A stretch of 64,000 bases of DNA, taken from Microbacterium testaceum (GTDB taxonomy: Bacteria > Actinomycetota > Actinomycetes > Actinomycetales > Microbacteriaceae). Positions 37,127 through 47,133 of this stretch are shown here, in pieces; position 1 is the stretch's first letter, and every line of letters starts with the position of its first letter. The position numbers and the translations under genes are program-made. The stretch is taken from positions 98,429 to 162,428 of the forward strand of contig NZ_LDRU01000020.1 of assembly GCF_001476285.1 (NCBI RefSeq), read 5' to 3'. The notes under the pieces were generated by a model that worked only from the letters and a program-made list of their open reading frames with translations, ran no database searches and was not told the DNA's origin.

Positions 37127-38833
37127 GTGGCGCCCTCTCCTCCCGTCCGCCATGCCTGGCGTGTTCTGACCGGTCTCCTCGCCATCACGGCGGTGCTGTT
37201 CGGTCTCAACGCCCTCGGCGTGTACGCCTTCAAGGCGAGCTCCTGGACCCCTGACCTCGCCCTCGACCTGCAGGGCGGAACGCAGATCATCCTGCAGGCA
37301 CAGACCACGGACGGCGCCGCCCCGGACTCCGAGCAGCTTCAGCAGGCGGTGTCGATCATCCGCCAGCGTGTCGACGCCTCGGGTGTCGGAGAGACCGACA
37401 TCGCCACCGAGGGAAGCGACAAGATCGTCGTGCAGATCCCCGGCGAAGCGGACGAGGCGACACGTCAGCGGATCCAGAGCTCCGCGCAGCTGCAGCTGCG
37501 CCCCGTGCTGTTCACCGGCTCGCCCGCCACGACGTTCGTCGGCGACGACGGCAACACGACGCCGTATCCGACGCCGGACCCGAATCTGCCCGCGACGCCG
37601 ACCGCGTCCCCGACGGACGGCAGCGACCCGGCGTACATCACCCCGGCGCTGCAGGCGCAATTTCTCGCGTACGACTGCGCGAACCCGCCGAGCAACCCCG
37701 CCGACGCCCCCGCGGATCAGCCGATGATCACGTGCGGCCTGCAGGACGGGACGAAGTACATCCTCGGTCCCGTCGAGATCGACGGAAACGACATCGCGGA
37801 TGCCACGAACGGCCAGGAGCAGAACACCGGCCGCTGGGCCGTGAACCTCGTCTTCAACGACCAGGGCACCGAGAAGTTCGGCCAGATCAGCCAGCGCCTC
37901 TACGGCAAGCAGGCCCCGTTCAACCAGTTCGCGTTCGTCCTCGACGGCTCGGTCCTGTCGGCTCCGTCGATGAACGGCATCATCCTCGACGGCCGCCCCA
38001 GCATCACGGGCAGCTTCACGCAGGAGTCCTCGAAGGCGCTGGCCGACCAGCTGAAGTACGGCGCTCTGCCCCTGAGCTTCAATGTCGTCAGCTCCGACAC
38101 TGTCTCGGCAACCCTGGGCTCCCAGCAGCTGCAGGTCGGCTTCATCGCGGGTCTCATCGGTCTGGCACTCGTCGCGGTCTACTCGCTCGTGGTCTACCGC
38201 GCGCTCGGAACGGTGATCATCGCGTCGCTCGGCGTGATGGCCGTGCTCACCTATGTGATGCTCTGCATCCTGGCCTGGCGCATGGGCTTCCGCCTGTCGC
38301 TCGCCGGTGTGGCGGGCCTCATCATCACGATCGGCTTCACGGCGGACTCGTTCATCGTCTACTTCGAACGAGTACGAGACGAGCTGCGCGACGGCAAGTC
38401 GATCACGGCCGCGGTCGAGGACGGGTGGTCGCGCGCCAAGCGCACGATCTACATCTCGAAGTCGATCAACATCCTCGCCGCCGTCGTGCTCTACATCCTC
38501 GCGGATGCCACGGTGAAAGGCTTTGCCTTCACCCTGGGGCTCACGACCGCGATCGACATCGTGATCTTCATCCTGTTCACTCACCCGGTGATGCAGTTGC
38601 TCGCCCGCACGCGGTTCTTCGGCTCGGGGCACCCCCTGTCCGGCATGGACCCCGAAGCCCTCGGCGCCGTCTACCGCGGTCGCGCGCAGTTCCGGGCGCC
38701 GATCGCCGACAGCGGCCGTACCAAGCGCTCGCGCGGCGAGGCCCAGCGTCGCCAGACGATCGCGGAACGCAAGCAGGCCGAGCTCGCCGCCGCCCGCGGC
38801 GATAGCCGCTCGACGAAGGAGGGAGACGACTGA
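37127..38833 (+). CDS. secD: Protein translocase subunit SecD
   Basis: SecD uses proton flow to help complete protein export. The 568-residue product has an N-terminal anchor, LDLQGGTQIILQA, the P1 periplasmic domain (SIIRQRVDASGVGETDI), a low-complexity Pro/Thr loop around residues 140-170, and GRPSITGSFTQESSKALADQLKYGALP. The C-terminal membrane block includes AGVAGLIITIGFTADSFIVYFERVRDELRDGKS. A basic cytoplasmic tail ends the protein. The GTG start precedes the first hydrophobic segment by 20 residues. It overlaps secF by one base. Confidence 0.95.
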   Translation: MAPSPPVRHAWRVLTGLLAITAVLFGLNALGVYAFKASSWTPDLALDLQGGTQIILQAQTTDGAAPDSEQLQQAVSIIRQRVDASGVGETDIATEGSDKIVVQIPGEADEATRQRIQSSAQLQLRPVLFTGSPATTFVGDDGNTTPYPTPDPNLPATPTASPTDGSDPAYITPALQAQFLAYDCANPPSNPADAPADQPMITCGLQDGTKYILGPVEIDGNDIADATNGQEQNTGRWAVNLVFNDQGTEKFGQISQRLYGKQAPFNQFAFVLDGSVLSAPSMNGIILDGRPSITGSFTQESSKALADQLKYGALPLSFNVVSSDTVSATLGSQQLQVGFIAGLIGLALVAVYSLVVYRALGTVIIASLGVMAVLTYVMLCILAWRMGFRLSLAGVAGLIITIGFTADSFIVYFERVRDELRDGKSITAAVEDGWSRAKRTIYISKSINILAAVVLYILADATVKGFAFTLGLTTAIDIVIFILFTHPVMQLLARTRFFGSGHPLSGMDPEALGAVYRGRAQFRAPIADSGRTKRSRGEAQRRQTIAERKQAELAAARGDSRSTKEGDD

Positions 38834-39819
38834 TGCGCTCCATGACGCAGCTCGGTAACGACCTCTACTCCGGGAAGACCTCCTTCCCGTTCGTCCAGCG
38901 TCGCCGGATCTGGTTCCTCATCGCCGCGCTCCTCGTGATCGGCGCGGCTCTCGTGCCCCTCGCGCGGCCCATCCAGTTCTCGATCGAGTTCACCGGTGGC
39001 TCGCAGTTCACGGTGTCGAATCCGTCCACGTTCGACCAGTCGCTCGCGACGCAGGCCGTGACCTCGGTCGTCCCGGGAGCGACGACCCGCGTCACTGTGA
39101 TCAGCGACTCCGCCGTCCGCGTGCAGACCGACCAGATGAGCAACGACGAGACGCAGGCCGTGTCAGCCGCCCTCGCCGACGCGTACAAGGTGCCCACGTC
39201 CGAGGTCACCAACTCCTTCATCGGAGCGACCTGGGGTGCGGACGTCACGCGCCAGTCGTTGTGGGGTCTCGCGATCTTCCTCGCCCTGACCTTCCTCATC
39301 CTGGCGCTGTACTTCCGCACGTGGAAGATGTCGGTCGCGGCGATCATCGGCCTCGTCGACGTGCTCGTCATCACGGTCGGGATCTACGCCCTCTTCGGAT
39401 TCGAAATCTCGCCGGCCGCCGTCATCGGGTTCCTGACGATCCTGTCGTACGCCCTGTATGACACGACGGTCGTGTTCGACAAGGTGCGGGAGAACACGAG
39501 GGAAGACGGAGAGATATCCGGGCGCACCTTCGCGGAGTCCGTCAACCTCGCCGCCAACCAGACCCTCATCCGGTCGATCAACACGACGGTCGTCGCCGTC
39601 CTGCCGATCGGCGCGATTCTCTTCATCGGTGTGCCTCTGGGGGCGCGCACGTTGAGCGACATCTCGCTGTCGATCTTCGTGGGGACCCTCGTCGCCGCAT
39701 ACTCGACGCTCTTCGTCGCCGTTCCGCTCTACGCCCTGCTGCGTGAGCGCGAGCCGGCGATCGCTCAGCGCGACGCTCGCGTGCGGTCCGCGCGTGAGAA
39801 GGCGGGCGTCCCCGCCTGA
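38833..39819 (+). CDS. secF: Protein translocase subunit SecF
   Basis: The 328-residue partner of SecD has GKTSFPFVQRRRIWFL, the first transmembrane helix, IEFTGGSQFTV, and the C-terminal block LIGLVDVLVITVGIYALFGFEISPAAVIGFLTILSYALYDTTVVFDKVREN with the conserved membrane Asp residues. Its ATG shares a base with the secD TGA, so translation is coupled. Confidence 0.95.
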   Translation: MRSMTQLGNDLYSGKTSFPFVQRRRIWFLIAALLVIGAALVPLARPIQFSIEFTGGSQFTVSNPSTFDQSLATQAVTSVVPGATTRVTVISDSAVRVQTDQMSNDETQAVSAALADAYKVPTSEVTNSFIGATWGADVTRQSLWGLAIFLALTFLILALYFRTWKMSVAAIIGLVDVLVITVGIYALFGFEISPAAVIGFLTILSYALYDTTVVFDKVRENTREDGEISGRTFAESVNLAANQTLIRSINTTVVAVLPIGAILFIGVPLGARTLSDISLSIFVGTLVAAYSTLFVAVPLYALLREREPAIAQRDARVRSAREKAGVPA

Positions 39820-39884
39820 CGGCGGGGGCCCGCTCCGCCGGGCGTAGGATTGATCGACTGACGTCACGACGGGGGAGGGCACCG

Positions 39885-42140
39885 ATGACCGAGACCACGG
39901 CCTCCGCTCCGCCGCCGCCGTCGTCGCTTCGACGGCTCGTTCCGCGCATCTTCTCCCGCGCCGCGCGTCGCGACGACGTCGACAAGCTCCTGCGCACGGT
40001 CCGCACGCACCACCCCAAGGGCGATCTCGGCATCATCGAACGCGCCTATGCGGTCGCCGACAAGGCGCACGACGGTCAGAAGCGCCAGAGTGGCGAGCCG
40101 TACATCACGCACCCCCTGGCCGTGGCGCAGATCCTCGCCGAACTCGGCCTCGGGCCCAAGGCGATCGCAGCCGCACTGCTCCACGACACCGTGGAGGACA
40201 CCGGCTACCCCCTCGACGAGCTGGCCGCCGACTTCGGCGACGAAGTCGCCATGCTCGTCGACGGCGTCACCAAGCTCGACAAGGTCAAATACGGCGACAG
40301 TGCGCAGGCCGAGACGGTCCGGAAGATGATCGTCGCGATGTCGAAAGACATCCGCGTGCTCCTCATCAAGCTGGCCGACCGCCTCCACAACGCTCGTACG
40401 TGGGGCTTCGTCCCCCCGCACAAGGCAGCGAAGAAGGCCACCGAGACCCTCGAGATCTACGCGCCGCTCGCGCACCGTCTCGGCATCCAAGCCATCAAGA
40501 GCGAACTGGAAGACCTCTCGTTCGCCGTGATGCATCCGAAGCTCTACGCCGAGATCGAGAGCCTGGTCAAGCAGCGCACCCCGCAACGCGAGCAGTACGT
40601 GCAGAACGTGATCGACGCCGTCGACGCCGATCTCCGCGAGCTCCGCGTGCGCGGTCGCGTCATGGGCCGGCCGAAGCAGCTGTACTCCGTCTATCAGAAG
40701 ATGGTCGTGCGAGGTCGCGAGTTCGACGACATCTACGACCTCATCGGCATCCGCATCCTCGTCGGCACGGTGCGCGACTGCTACGCGGTGCTGGGCGCGA
40801 TCCACGCGCGGTGGACCCCGCTTCCTGGGCGCTTCAAGGACTACATCGCGACACCGAAATTCAACCTCTACCAGTCGTTGCACACGACGGTGATCGGTCC
40901 CGGCGGGCGCACGGTCGAGATCCAGATCCGCACGCACGAGATGCATCAGCAGGCCGAGTTCGGCGTGGCGGCGCACTGGAAGTACAAAGAGCGCATGGCG
41001 GGCGGAAAGGCGGATGCCAAGGCCGTCGACGCCGACATGGCGTGGATCGCGCACATCTCCGACTGGCAGGCCGAGACCGCCGACCCGGGGGAGTTCCTCG
41101 ATTCGCTGCGCTTCGAGATCGGCGCGAAAGAGGTCTACGTCTTCACCCCGAAGGGCCGGGTCATCGGGCTGCCCGCGGGAGCCACGCCGGTCGACTTCGC
41201 GTACGCAGTGCACACGGAGATCGGGCACCGCACGATGGGTGCGAAGGTCAACGGTCGTCTGGTGCCGCTCGAGACGGCCCTCCAGAGCGGCGATGTCGTC
41301 GAGGTCTTCACGTCGAAGAACCCCGACGCGGGTCCGAGTCAGGACTGGCTCGGATTCGTCAAGAGCACCCGCGCGCGCAACAAGATCCGCGGGTGGTTCA
41401 CGAAGGAGCGCCGCGAAGAGGCGATCGAGCAGGGGAAGGACTCCATCGCCCGCGCGATGCGCCGGCAGAACCTGCCGCTGCAGCGCTTGATGAGCCAGGA
41501 CTCGTTCACCGAGGTGGCGCGACAGTTCCACTACGAGGACGTCTCAGCGCTCTACGCTGCGGTCGGGGAAGGCCACGTCTCGACGCAGTCGGTGATCGAG
41601 AAGGTCACCGCGCTGGTCAGTGAGGAAGACACCTCGACCGGTCCGATCGACCTGCCGCAGGTCGGTCGCCGTCGCACCCCGCGCAACAGCGATTCGGGCG
41701 TTCTCGTCCGCGGAGCCCCCGACATCCTCGTCAAGCTCGCGAAGTGCTGCACCCCGGTGCCGGGCGATGACATCGTCGGATTCGTCACGCGCGGCAGCGG
41801 CGTCTCCGTGCACCGCGGCGACTGCACGAATGTGAAGTCGCTGAAGGAAGATCCCGACCGGCTCATCGACGTCGAGTGGGCGCCGACCACGAAGAGTCTG
41901 TTCCTCGTCCAGATCCAGGTCGAGGCGCTCGATCGCTCCGGACTGCTGAGCGATGTCACGCGCGTCCTCAGCGAGCACCACGTCAACATCCTGTCGGCGA
42001 CCGTGTCGACCTCGAACGATCGTCTCGCGTTGAGCAAGTTCGTCTTCGAGATGGGCGACACCGTGCACCTCGATCGGGTCCTGAATGCCGTGAGACGCAT
42101 CGACGCCGTCTACGACGTCTACCGCGTCACCTCGTCGTGA
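39885..42140 (+). CDS. relA: Bifunctional (p)ppGpp synthetase/hydrolase Rel
   Basis: Rel makes and degrades the alarmone (p)ppGpp. The 751-residue protein has an HD hydrolase domain with HDTVEDT (about 100-106) and a synthetase domain with YDLIGIRILV. The RFKD sequence matches the RXKD signature of bifunctional enzymes. A TGS domain (VYVFTPKGRVIGLPAGATPVDFAYAVHTEIGH), a Cys-containing region (LAKCCTPVPGDDIVGFVTRG) and a C-terminal ACT domain follow. TAGGAT at 39845-39850 is a plausible -10. Its last 22 bases overlap the end of the convergent AbiEi-like gene. Confidence 0.95.
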   Translation: MTETTASAPPPPSSLRRLVPRIFSRAARRDDVDKLLRTVRTHHPKGDLGIIERAYAVADKAHDGQKRQSGEPYITHPLAVAQILAELGLGPKAIAAALLHDTVEDTGYPLDELAADFGDEVAMLVDGVTKLDKVKYGDSAQAETVRKMIVAMSKDIRVLLIKLADRLHNARTWGFVPPHKAAKKATETLEIYAPLAHRLGIQAIKSELEDLSFAVMHPKLYAEIESLVKQRTPQREQYVQNVIDAVDADLRELRVRGRVMGRPKQLYSVYQKMVVRGREFDDIYDLIGIRILVGTVRDCYAVLGAIHARWTPLPGRFKDYIATPKFNLYQSLHTTVIGPGGRTVEIQIRTHEMHQQAEFGVAAHWKYKERMAGGKADAKAVDADMAWIAHISDWQAETADPGEFLDSLRFEIGAKEVYVFTPKGRVIGLPAGATPVDFAYAVHTEIGHRTMGAKVNGRLVPLETALQSGDVVEVFTSKNPDAGPSQDWLGFVKSTRARNKIRGWFTKERREEAIEQGKDSIARAMRRQNLPLQRLMSQDSFTEVARQFHYEDVSALYAAVGEGHVSTQSVIEKVTALVSEEDTSTGPIDLPQVGRRRTPRNSDSGVLVRGAPDILVKLAKCCTPVPGDDIVGFVTRGSGVSVHRGDCTNVKSLKEDPDRLIDVEWAPTTKSLFLVQIQVEALDRSGLLSDVTRVLSEHHVNILSATVSTSNDRLALSKFVFEMGDTVHLDRVLNAVRRIDAVYDVYRVTSS

Positions 42141-42760
42141 CGCTCGCCGCTTCCTAGCCTTCCACGCGTCGTCGGGGGCGGGTCGTCGCCCGAGGCGTCT
42201 TCGTGCGCGGCATCCCCAGGCAGCGCGTCGGCGAGCATCATGCCGTCGAGGACATCGAGGGCGCGACGACCGTAGGGGACCCGGGGTCGGTCGAGGATCC
42301 ACTGTCTCGCCTGCTCCGCGAGAGCGGGGTCGGAGCGGGCCCACTGGGCCGCCGCCTCGTGGTGCCCGAGGCGCGAGAGATCGGCGAGCGTGCGTGTCGG
42401 CGTCGCCACGGCCACCCCTCCGATCTCGACGACATCGACGGGATCGAGCAGGACGTCGTGGTACACCACCCGACCGGCTCCCGCCATCCGCGCACGTCGA
42501 CCGCTCGCACGTTGAAGGTGGTGCGGGTAGGGCTCTGCCAGCGCGCCACCGTGGACCCACGCCGCGCTCAGGCGCACCGCCGCGAGACGCTCGCCCGTGA
42601 GGGGGCCCAGGCTGCGTGCTCGCATCCACGTCGTCTCGGCCGCGTCCGCCGGCATGTACCCCTCGCCGATGGCGACCAGGACGCCGTCGAGGCACGCCGC
42701 CGTGAGTTCGGCAAGCGAGAGACGCTCGCCCGGGAAGAACAGAAAAGGCGACACCATCAC
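42119..42760 (-). CDS. AbiEi antitoxin-like / DUF559-neighbour type protein, orphan
   Basis: The 213-residue protein shows the pattern recalled for actinobacterial proteins related to AbiEi: GPLTGERLAAVRLSAAWVHGGA, a basic stretch, VVEIGGVAVATPTRTLADLSRL and a helical end. AbiEi proteins are type IV antitoxins, but no AbiEii toxin lies nearby. The typical winged helix is not clearly visible here. It is probably a housekeeping-region hypothetical of Microbacteriaceae. The start may be 42760 or 42757. The C-terminus is antisense to the end of relA. Confidence 0.55.
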   Translation of the reverse strand: MMVSPFLFFPGERLSLAELTAACLDGVLVAIGEGYMPADAAETTWMRARSLGPLTGERLAAVRLSAAWVHGGALAEPYPHHLQRASGRRARMAGAGRVVYHDVLLDPVDVVEIGGVAVATPTRTLADLSRLGHHEAAAQWARSDPALAEQARQWILDRPRVPYGRRALDVLDGMMLADALPGDAAHEDASGDDPPPTTRGRLGSGERHDEVTR

Positions 42761-42820
42761 GTCAGTCTGACGCGAGGGTGTCGCCCGTTCCCGCCGAAGC
42801 GGGAATCTGTGGAGAAGTGA

Positions 42821-44362
42821 TCAGCCGCCGAGGGCGCGCAGCCAGCCACGGCGCGCTTCGAGCGCCTCGGACGCCTGGGCGGCCGCGCGCTTGTCGCCCC
42901 GCGCCTCCGCCCCGGCCAGCTCGGACTCGAGCTTCGCGATGGCATCGGTGATCTGGCGCGTCATGTCGTTCGCGCGCGCCTTCTGCTCGGGATCGTTGCG
43001 CTTCCAGTCCGCGTCCTCGCGCGTGCGCACGCTCTGCTCGATCTTGCGGAGCTCGTCGTCGAGACCGCGCTCGACGTCGCGGGGGAACACGCGGCCGATC
43101 TCGTCCCACTGTCGCTGGATGGCGGTGAGGCGCTGACGAGCCGTCCCGAGGTTCTTCTCGTCGACGATGGGCGCCGCCTGCTCGAGGAGAGCGCGCTTCT
43201 GCTCGATCTTCTCGCGAGAGGCTTCGATGTCGGCGGCCTCGCGTTCCCCGCGGGCGCTGTAGAGCGCGTCGCCCGCGGCCTTGAAGCGTGCCCACAGCGC
43301 GTCGTCGACCTTACGACCAGCGCGCCCGGAGGCCTTCCACTGGTCGAGAAGGTCGCGGTACGCGCCGATGCCGTCCTCGCCACGCGGGGCGAGGGCCTCG
43401 GCGCGCTCCACGAGACGCGTCTTCGCATCGCGCGCGGCCTTGTGGGTTTCATCGAGTGCCGAGAAGAACTCGCGACGGTGACGGTCAAAACTCGCGCGCG
43501 CGTCACGGAACCGGCGCCAGAGCTGCTGTGCGGTGGATTTCGGCAGACGGGGACCGTTCTGCTGGTGCGCCTGCCACCGGTCGAAGAGCGCCGACATCTC
43601 GGCGGTGCTCTGCTTCCACTGCACGGTCTGCGGGTCGCGGGCGGCGAGGGCCTCGGCCTCCTCGACGATGACCGTGCGCTCACGCACCGCCTCCGCCACG
43701 GCCTCCTTGGCCGCTACGGCCTCGGTCTCGCTCGCCTCCGCGAGCTCGGCGGTCAGGACGTCGATGCGCGAGACGAGGGCCGCGAGGTCGCCGACGGCAG
43801 CAGCGCCGTCGAGCTTCGCCCGGACGCTCAATGCGGTGGTGCGCAGGTCGGACGCCGAGGCGCCGCCACGACGGTGACGGACCTCGAGCAGGGTCACCTC
43901 GCTCGCGAGGTCGGCGAACTTGCGCTCGAAGTAGGCGAGCGCTTCGGCCGGGGTGCCGTCGGGGTATTGACCCACGACACGCCATCCCTCGGCCTCGCGC
44001 ACCGAGACCGTGCCTTCGTCGTCGACGCGGCCCCACGGCTCGCTCGGCGCCGCAACGCGAGCTCCCGGACGCGGGCCGGGGCGCGGCGACGGCGCCGGAG
44101 TCGGCGAGGGGACGGCCGGAGCAGCGACAGGAGCTTCAGCGGCATCCGCGTCGGTCGTCTCGGCGACGTCGTCGGGACCTTCCGCGGGCGCCGCGGTCTC
44201 GGTGGCGGACGCACCGGTCTCCTCGGCGGGAACGTCGGCGGGATCAGTGGCCGCCGCGGATTCGTCGGGCGAGACGGTCGTCTCGTCTGCGGGCACCAGT
44301 TCGTCGGCTGCGTCGCTCGAGTCGTGCGAGCCGGCGGTGTCGGGGGAGGAAGCGGAAGTCAT
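42821..44362 (-). CDS. DUF349 repeat protein
   Basis: The 513-residue protein has a 120-residue acidic Ala/Thr/Glu-rich N-terminal tail. Several helical DUF349 repeats follow, recognisable by W-K/R...W-x-x-F-x-x-A patterns such as LFDRWQAHQQNGPRLPKSTAQQLWRRFRDARASFDRHRREFF and LLDQWKASGRAGRKVDDALWARFKAAGDALY. The function is poorly defined; the family is widespread in actinobacteria and long coiled structure is expected. It is encoded divergently from nothing close, with the short membrane protein gene upstream on the same strand. Confidence 0.87.
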   Translation of the reverse strand: MTSASSPDTAGSHDSSDAADELVPADETTVSPDESAAATDPADVPAEETGASATETAAPAEGPDDVAETTDADAAEAPVAAPAVPSPTPAPSPRPGPRPGARVAAPSEPWGRVDDEGTVSVREAEGWRVVGQYPDGTPAEALAYFERKFADLASEVTLLEVRHRRGGASASDLRTTALSVRAKLDGAAAVGDLAALVSRIDVLTAELAEASETEAVAAKEAVAEAVRERTVIVEEAEALAARDPQTVQWKQSTAEMSALFDRWQAHQQNGPRLPKSTAQQLWRRFRDARASFDRHRREFFSALDETHKAARDAKTRLVERAEALAPRGEDGIGAYRDLLDQWKASGRAGRKVDDALWARFKAAGDALYSARGEREAADIEASREKIEQKRALLEQAAPIVDEKNLGTARQRLTAIQRQWDEIGRVFPRDVERGLDDELRKIEQSVRTREDADWKRNDPEQKARANDMTRQITDAIAKLESELAGAEARGDKRAAAQASEALEARRGWLRALGG

Positions 44363-44447
44363 GGGAAGAGCACCTCATCGCGGCGAAGCCGCCTGGGGGA
44401 GAAGGACGATCCCGAGCCTAGTACGCCCGACCGGGACATGAAGGGGG

Positions 44448-44744
44448 TCAGGGTGTCGGTGACGCCGTCGGCTCCAGCTCGGGCAGAGGAGTATCGGACG
44501 GTGTCGACGTCGACGGGGTGTCGGTCACGCTCGGGGCAGGCGCCGGCGCTCCCGGGCCCGCGACGAAGTACACGGTCTGGACGGCGACGGCGCCCGCGAT
44601 CACGAGGAGTCCGACGACGATCGCGACGATGTTGTCCCGTCGGCGGCGCTGCCCCTGACGCCGATGCAGTTCCTGCCGCGCCTGGTACACGCGAGCCCGC
44701 TCGCGCTGCTCGCGGCTCTGCCGGTCTTTCCCGCCCGTCGCCAC
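44448..44744 (-). CDS. Short single-pass membrane protein resembling the N-terminus of a membrane cyclophilin
   Basis: The 98-residue product starts at a GTG six bases after GGAGGAG. It has a very basic cytoplasmic N-terminus (SREQRERARVYQARQELHRRQGQRRRRDN), one transmembrane helix ([25 protein letters not shown]) and a Pro/Thr/Ser-rich external tail that stops after 35 residues. In related genera the gene at this place encodes a membrane-anchored peptidylprolyl isomerase with a near-identical N-terminus, as I recall. Here the cyclophilin domain is missing. No frameshifted remnant of it is found before the DUF349 gene. Confidence 0.65.
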   Translation of the reverse strand: MATGGKDRQSREQRERARVYQARQELHRRQGQRRRRDNIVAIVVGLLVIAGAVAVQTVYFVAGPGAPAPAPSVTDTPSTSTPSDTPLPELEPTASPTP

Positions 44745-44851
44745 ATCGACCTCCTCCGGCCGCCGAGCGACCGCCCCCGATCCTACGCAGCGCCGGCGGA
44801 GGCCCACAAAAGAGCGACGCCGGTGTCGGTGGCCCCGGCTAGCCTGGATCG

Positions 44852-46249
44852 GTGCCCGCTTCCTCCGCCCTCTTCCAGGGCCAGACCCCGCTCGCTGTCC
44901 GCATGCGGCCGACGAGTCTCGACGAGGTCGCGGGCCAGAGTCATCTCCTCCGTCCGGGGTCGCCGCTCGTCACCCTCGCCACCACCGACTCCTCGGCATC
45001 CGGGTCCGCCGTCTCGGTGATCCTGTGGGGCCCTCCCGGAACGGGGAAGACGACGCTCGCCCAAGCCATCGCGCGGTCCTCGGGACGACGCTTCGTCGAG
45101 CTGTCGGCGATCACCGCCGGCGTGAAAGACGTCCGCGAGGTGATGCAAGAGGCCCTCACCCAGCGCGACCTGTACGGGCAGTCGACGATCCTCTTCCTCG
45201 ACGAGATCCACCGCTTCACGAAGGCCCAGCAGGACGCGCTCCTGCCCGGGGTCGAGAACGGTTGGGTCGTCCTGATCGCCGCGACCACCGAGAACCCCTC
45301 GTTCTCGGTGATCTCGCCCCTGCTGTCGCGGTCGCTGCTCCTGACCCTCCGACCCCTCGGTGACGATGACCTCGGGGCGCTCGTCGATCGCGCGGTGACC
45401 GATCCGCGCGGGCTCGCCGGCCGAGTCGTGCTCGACGACGAGGCGCGCGCGGCACTCGTGCGGCTCGCCTCAGGAGACGCGCGGCGCGCCCTCACGGCTC
45501 TCGAGGCGGCGGCTTCCGTGGCGGGCGACGATGCGGGGCTCGCCGAGACAGCAGAGGACGACGACGATCCGGATGCCGATGCAGCCGCCGCGGCGTCCGA
45601 GGTCGCCGACCCGCCCGTCATCACCGCAGATCACATCGCGCAGGCCGTCGACCGGGCCCTGTTGCGCTACGACCGTCAAGGCGACGAGCACTACGACGTC
45701 ATCAGCGCGTTCATCAAGTCGGTACGCGGATCGGACCCGGACGCGGCGATCCACTACCTCGCACGGATGATCGAGGCCGGAGAGGACCCCCGCTTCATCG
45801 CTCGACGTCTCGTGATCTCGGCTGCCGAAGACATCGGCATGGCCGACCCGCAGGCGCTGCAGATCGCCGTCGCGGCCGCCGACGCCGTCGCGTTCATCGG
45901 CATGCCCGAGGGCCGGATCCCGCTCGCGGAGGCGACGGTGTACCTCGCGACCACCGCGAAGTCGAACGCCGCGTACAACGCGATCAACGCCGCGATCGCC
46001 GACGTCCGCGCGGGCGGCTTCGGGCGCGTCCCGATGCACCTGCGCGACGCTCACTACCCCGGGGCGAAGCGACTCGGTCACGGCAAGGGCTACAAGTACG
46101 CGCACGACAGCGAGATCGGCATCGTGACGCAGCAATACCTGCCCGACGAACTACGTGGTCGGCGCTACTACGAGCCCACCAACCACGGGGCCGAGCGCGA
46201 CGTGTCGGCGCGGCTCGAGAAGATCCGCCGCATTCTCGACGGCGGGTGA
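44852..46249 (+). CDS. rarA: Replication-associated recombination protein A (RarA/MgsA)
   Basis: The 465-residue AAA+ clamp-loader-like ATPase has Walker [12 protein letters not shown] (about 59-69), Walker [10 protein letters not shown], and the RarA signatures [33 protein letters not shown] and [27 protein letters not shown]. It acts at stalled replication forks. An unusual acidic insert ([17 protein letters not shown]) lies at about residues 231-247. The GTG has TAGCCT six bases upstream, giving a likely leaderless message. Confidence 0.94.
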   Translation: MPASSALFQGQTPLAVRMRPTSLDEVAGQSHLLRPGSPLVTLATTDSSASGSAVSVILWGPPGTGKTTLAQAIARSSGRRFVELSAITAGVKDVREVMQEALTQRDLYGQSTILFLDEIHRFTKAQQDALLPGVENGWVVLIAATTENPSFSVISPLLSRSLLLTLRPLGDDDLGALVDRAVTDPRGLAGRVVLDDEARAALVRLASGDARRALTALEAAASVAGDDAGLAETAEDDDDPDADAAAAASEVADPPVITADHIAQAVDRALLRYDRQGDEHYDVISAFIKSVRGSDPDAAIHYLARMIEAGEDPRFIARRLVISAAEDIGMADPQALQIAVAAADAVAFIGMPEGRIPLAEATVYLATTAKSNAAYNAINAAIADVRAGGFGRVPMHLRDAHYPGAKRLGHGKGYKYAHDSEIGIVTQQYLPDELRGRRYYEPTNHGAERDVSARLEKIRRILDGG

Positions 46250-46285
46250 ATTCCGAGGCGTTCCGGCGGGTTCGGGCTCCTGCCC

Positions 46286-47032
46286 GTGCCACAGTGTGTG
46301 CCCGTGATCGTCCTCCTTGCCGCTGCCGCCGTCTTTGCGCTCGACGTGTATGCCGTCGTGCTCGTCCTGCTTCGGGCCGCCGTCTATCGAGTGCACCTGT
46401 ACCGTCCGATGCTGGTGAACCTCGGCCTGTCTTTCGTGCCGGTTCCGCTGTCGCTGGTCGCGGGCTTCGGGTTCCTGCTGTTCGTCCACTACCGCAGCCA
46501 TCCGCTCGAATCCGCCTCCGTGCTCGAGGGGGTGCTCGCGGTGATGGCGCTCGCTCTGCCGACGTGCGCCTGGCTGCTCATGTTCCCCAACTCGGTGTAC
46601 CTCATCACGGAGCTGAACTTCAGCCATCGGGTCGAGAACACCCCGGTTCCGCTCTGGTACGACATCGTCCAGACGCTGGCGCTGACGTTGTCGGGTATCG
46701 CGAACGCGATCCTCAGCCTGGCCCCCCTTCAGATGTTCGTCATCATCGGCCAGCAGAACGGCAACCAGGTCACCGTCGAGAGCTGGGTCTTCTCCGGCGT
46801 CGTCATCCTGCTCGGAGCGGTGGGTGTGTACCTCGGTCGGTACCTGCGGTTCAACAGCTGGGACGTGCGGCATCCGGTGTCGATGGCCCGAAAGCTCTCG
46901 TCGCACCTGCGGGAGCGCGGCAAAGGGCTGGAGGCCCTCGGCTTCGTCATCACGCACGCGACACTCGTCGCGCTGCTCTACGTCCCGCTGTTCCTCTTCG
47001 CATGGGGCTCGTTGGTCGCCGCCGGCCTCTGA
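46286..47032 (+). CDS. DUF1361 family membrane protein
   Basis: The 248-residue product has about seven hydrophobic segments and the DUF1361 landmarks LMFPNSVYLITELNFSHR, PLWYDIVQTLALTLSGIANAI and YLGRYLRFNSWDV. The function is unknown. Three in-frame GTG codons (46286, 46298, 46304) could be the start; the last would begin directly at the first membrane strand. The end of the gene contains the probable -35 region of the rpsD promoter. Confidence 0.8.
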   Translation: MPQCVPVIVLLAAAAVFALDVYAVVLVLLRAAVYRVHLYRPMLVNLGLSFVPVPLSLVAGFGFLLFVHYRSHPLESASVLEGVLAVMALALPTCAWLLMFPNSVYLITELNFSHRVENTPVPLWYDIVQTLALTLSGIANAILSLAPLQMFVIIGQQNGNQVTVESWVFSGVVILLGAVGVYLGRYLRFNSWDVRHPVSMARKLSSHLRERGKGLEALGFVITHATLVALLYVPLFLFAWGSLVAAGL

Positions 47033-47038
47033 TAGCAT
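47012..47038 (+). promoter_or_regulatory. Promoter candidate for rpsD
   Basis: TTGGTC (47012-47017) and TAGCAT (47033-47038) are separated by 15 bp at the end of the DUF1361 gene, about 150 bp before rpsD. Confidence 0.45.
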
Positions 47039-47070
47039 TAATCGGTTCGAAACAGAGTTTTCGGGCATCC

Positions 47071-47133
47071 CCTCTCTTCTTCACCGACCTTCCGGCGTGC
47101 CCCGGCGTGCAGTCCGGATAGGGCGAAGAGAGG
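47071..47133 (+). promoter_or_regulatory. Structured 5' leader of rpsD
   Basis: CCTCTCTTC (47071-47079) pairs perfectly with GAAGAGAGG (47125-47133), enclosing a GC-rich region with smaller hairpins. The roughly 140-nt untranslated leader before rpsD is long for this genome. S4 represses its own mRNA in several bacteria, so an autoregulatory structure is plausible; this is inference. Confidence 0.4.

Noticed and set aside
36569..38632. 687-residue open frame antisense to yajC-secD
   Set aside because: No motifs, composition typical of a shadow frame, and it spans two well-supported genes.
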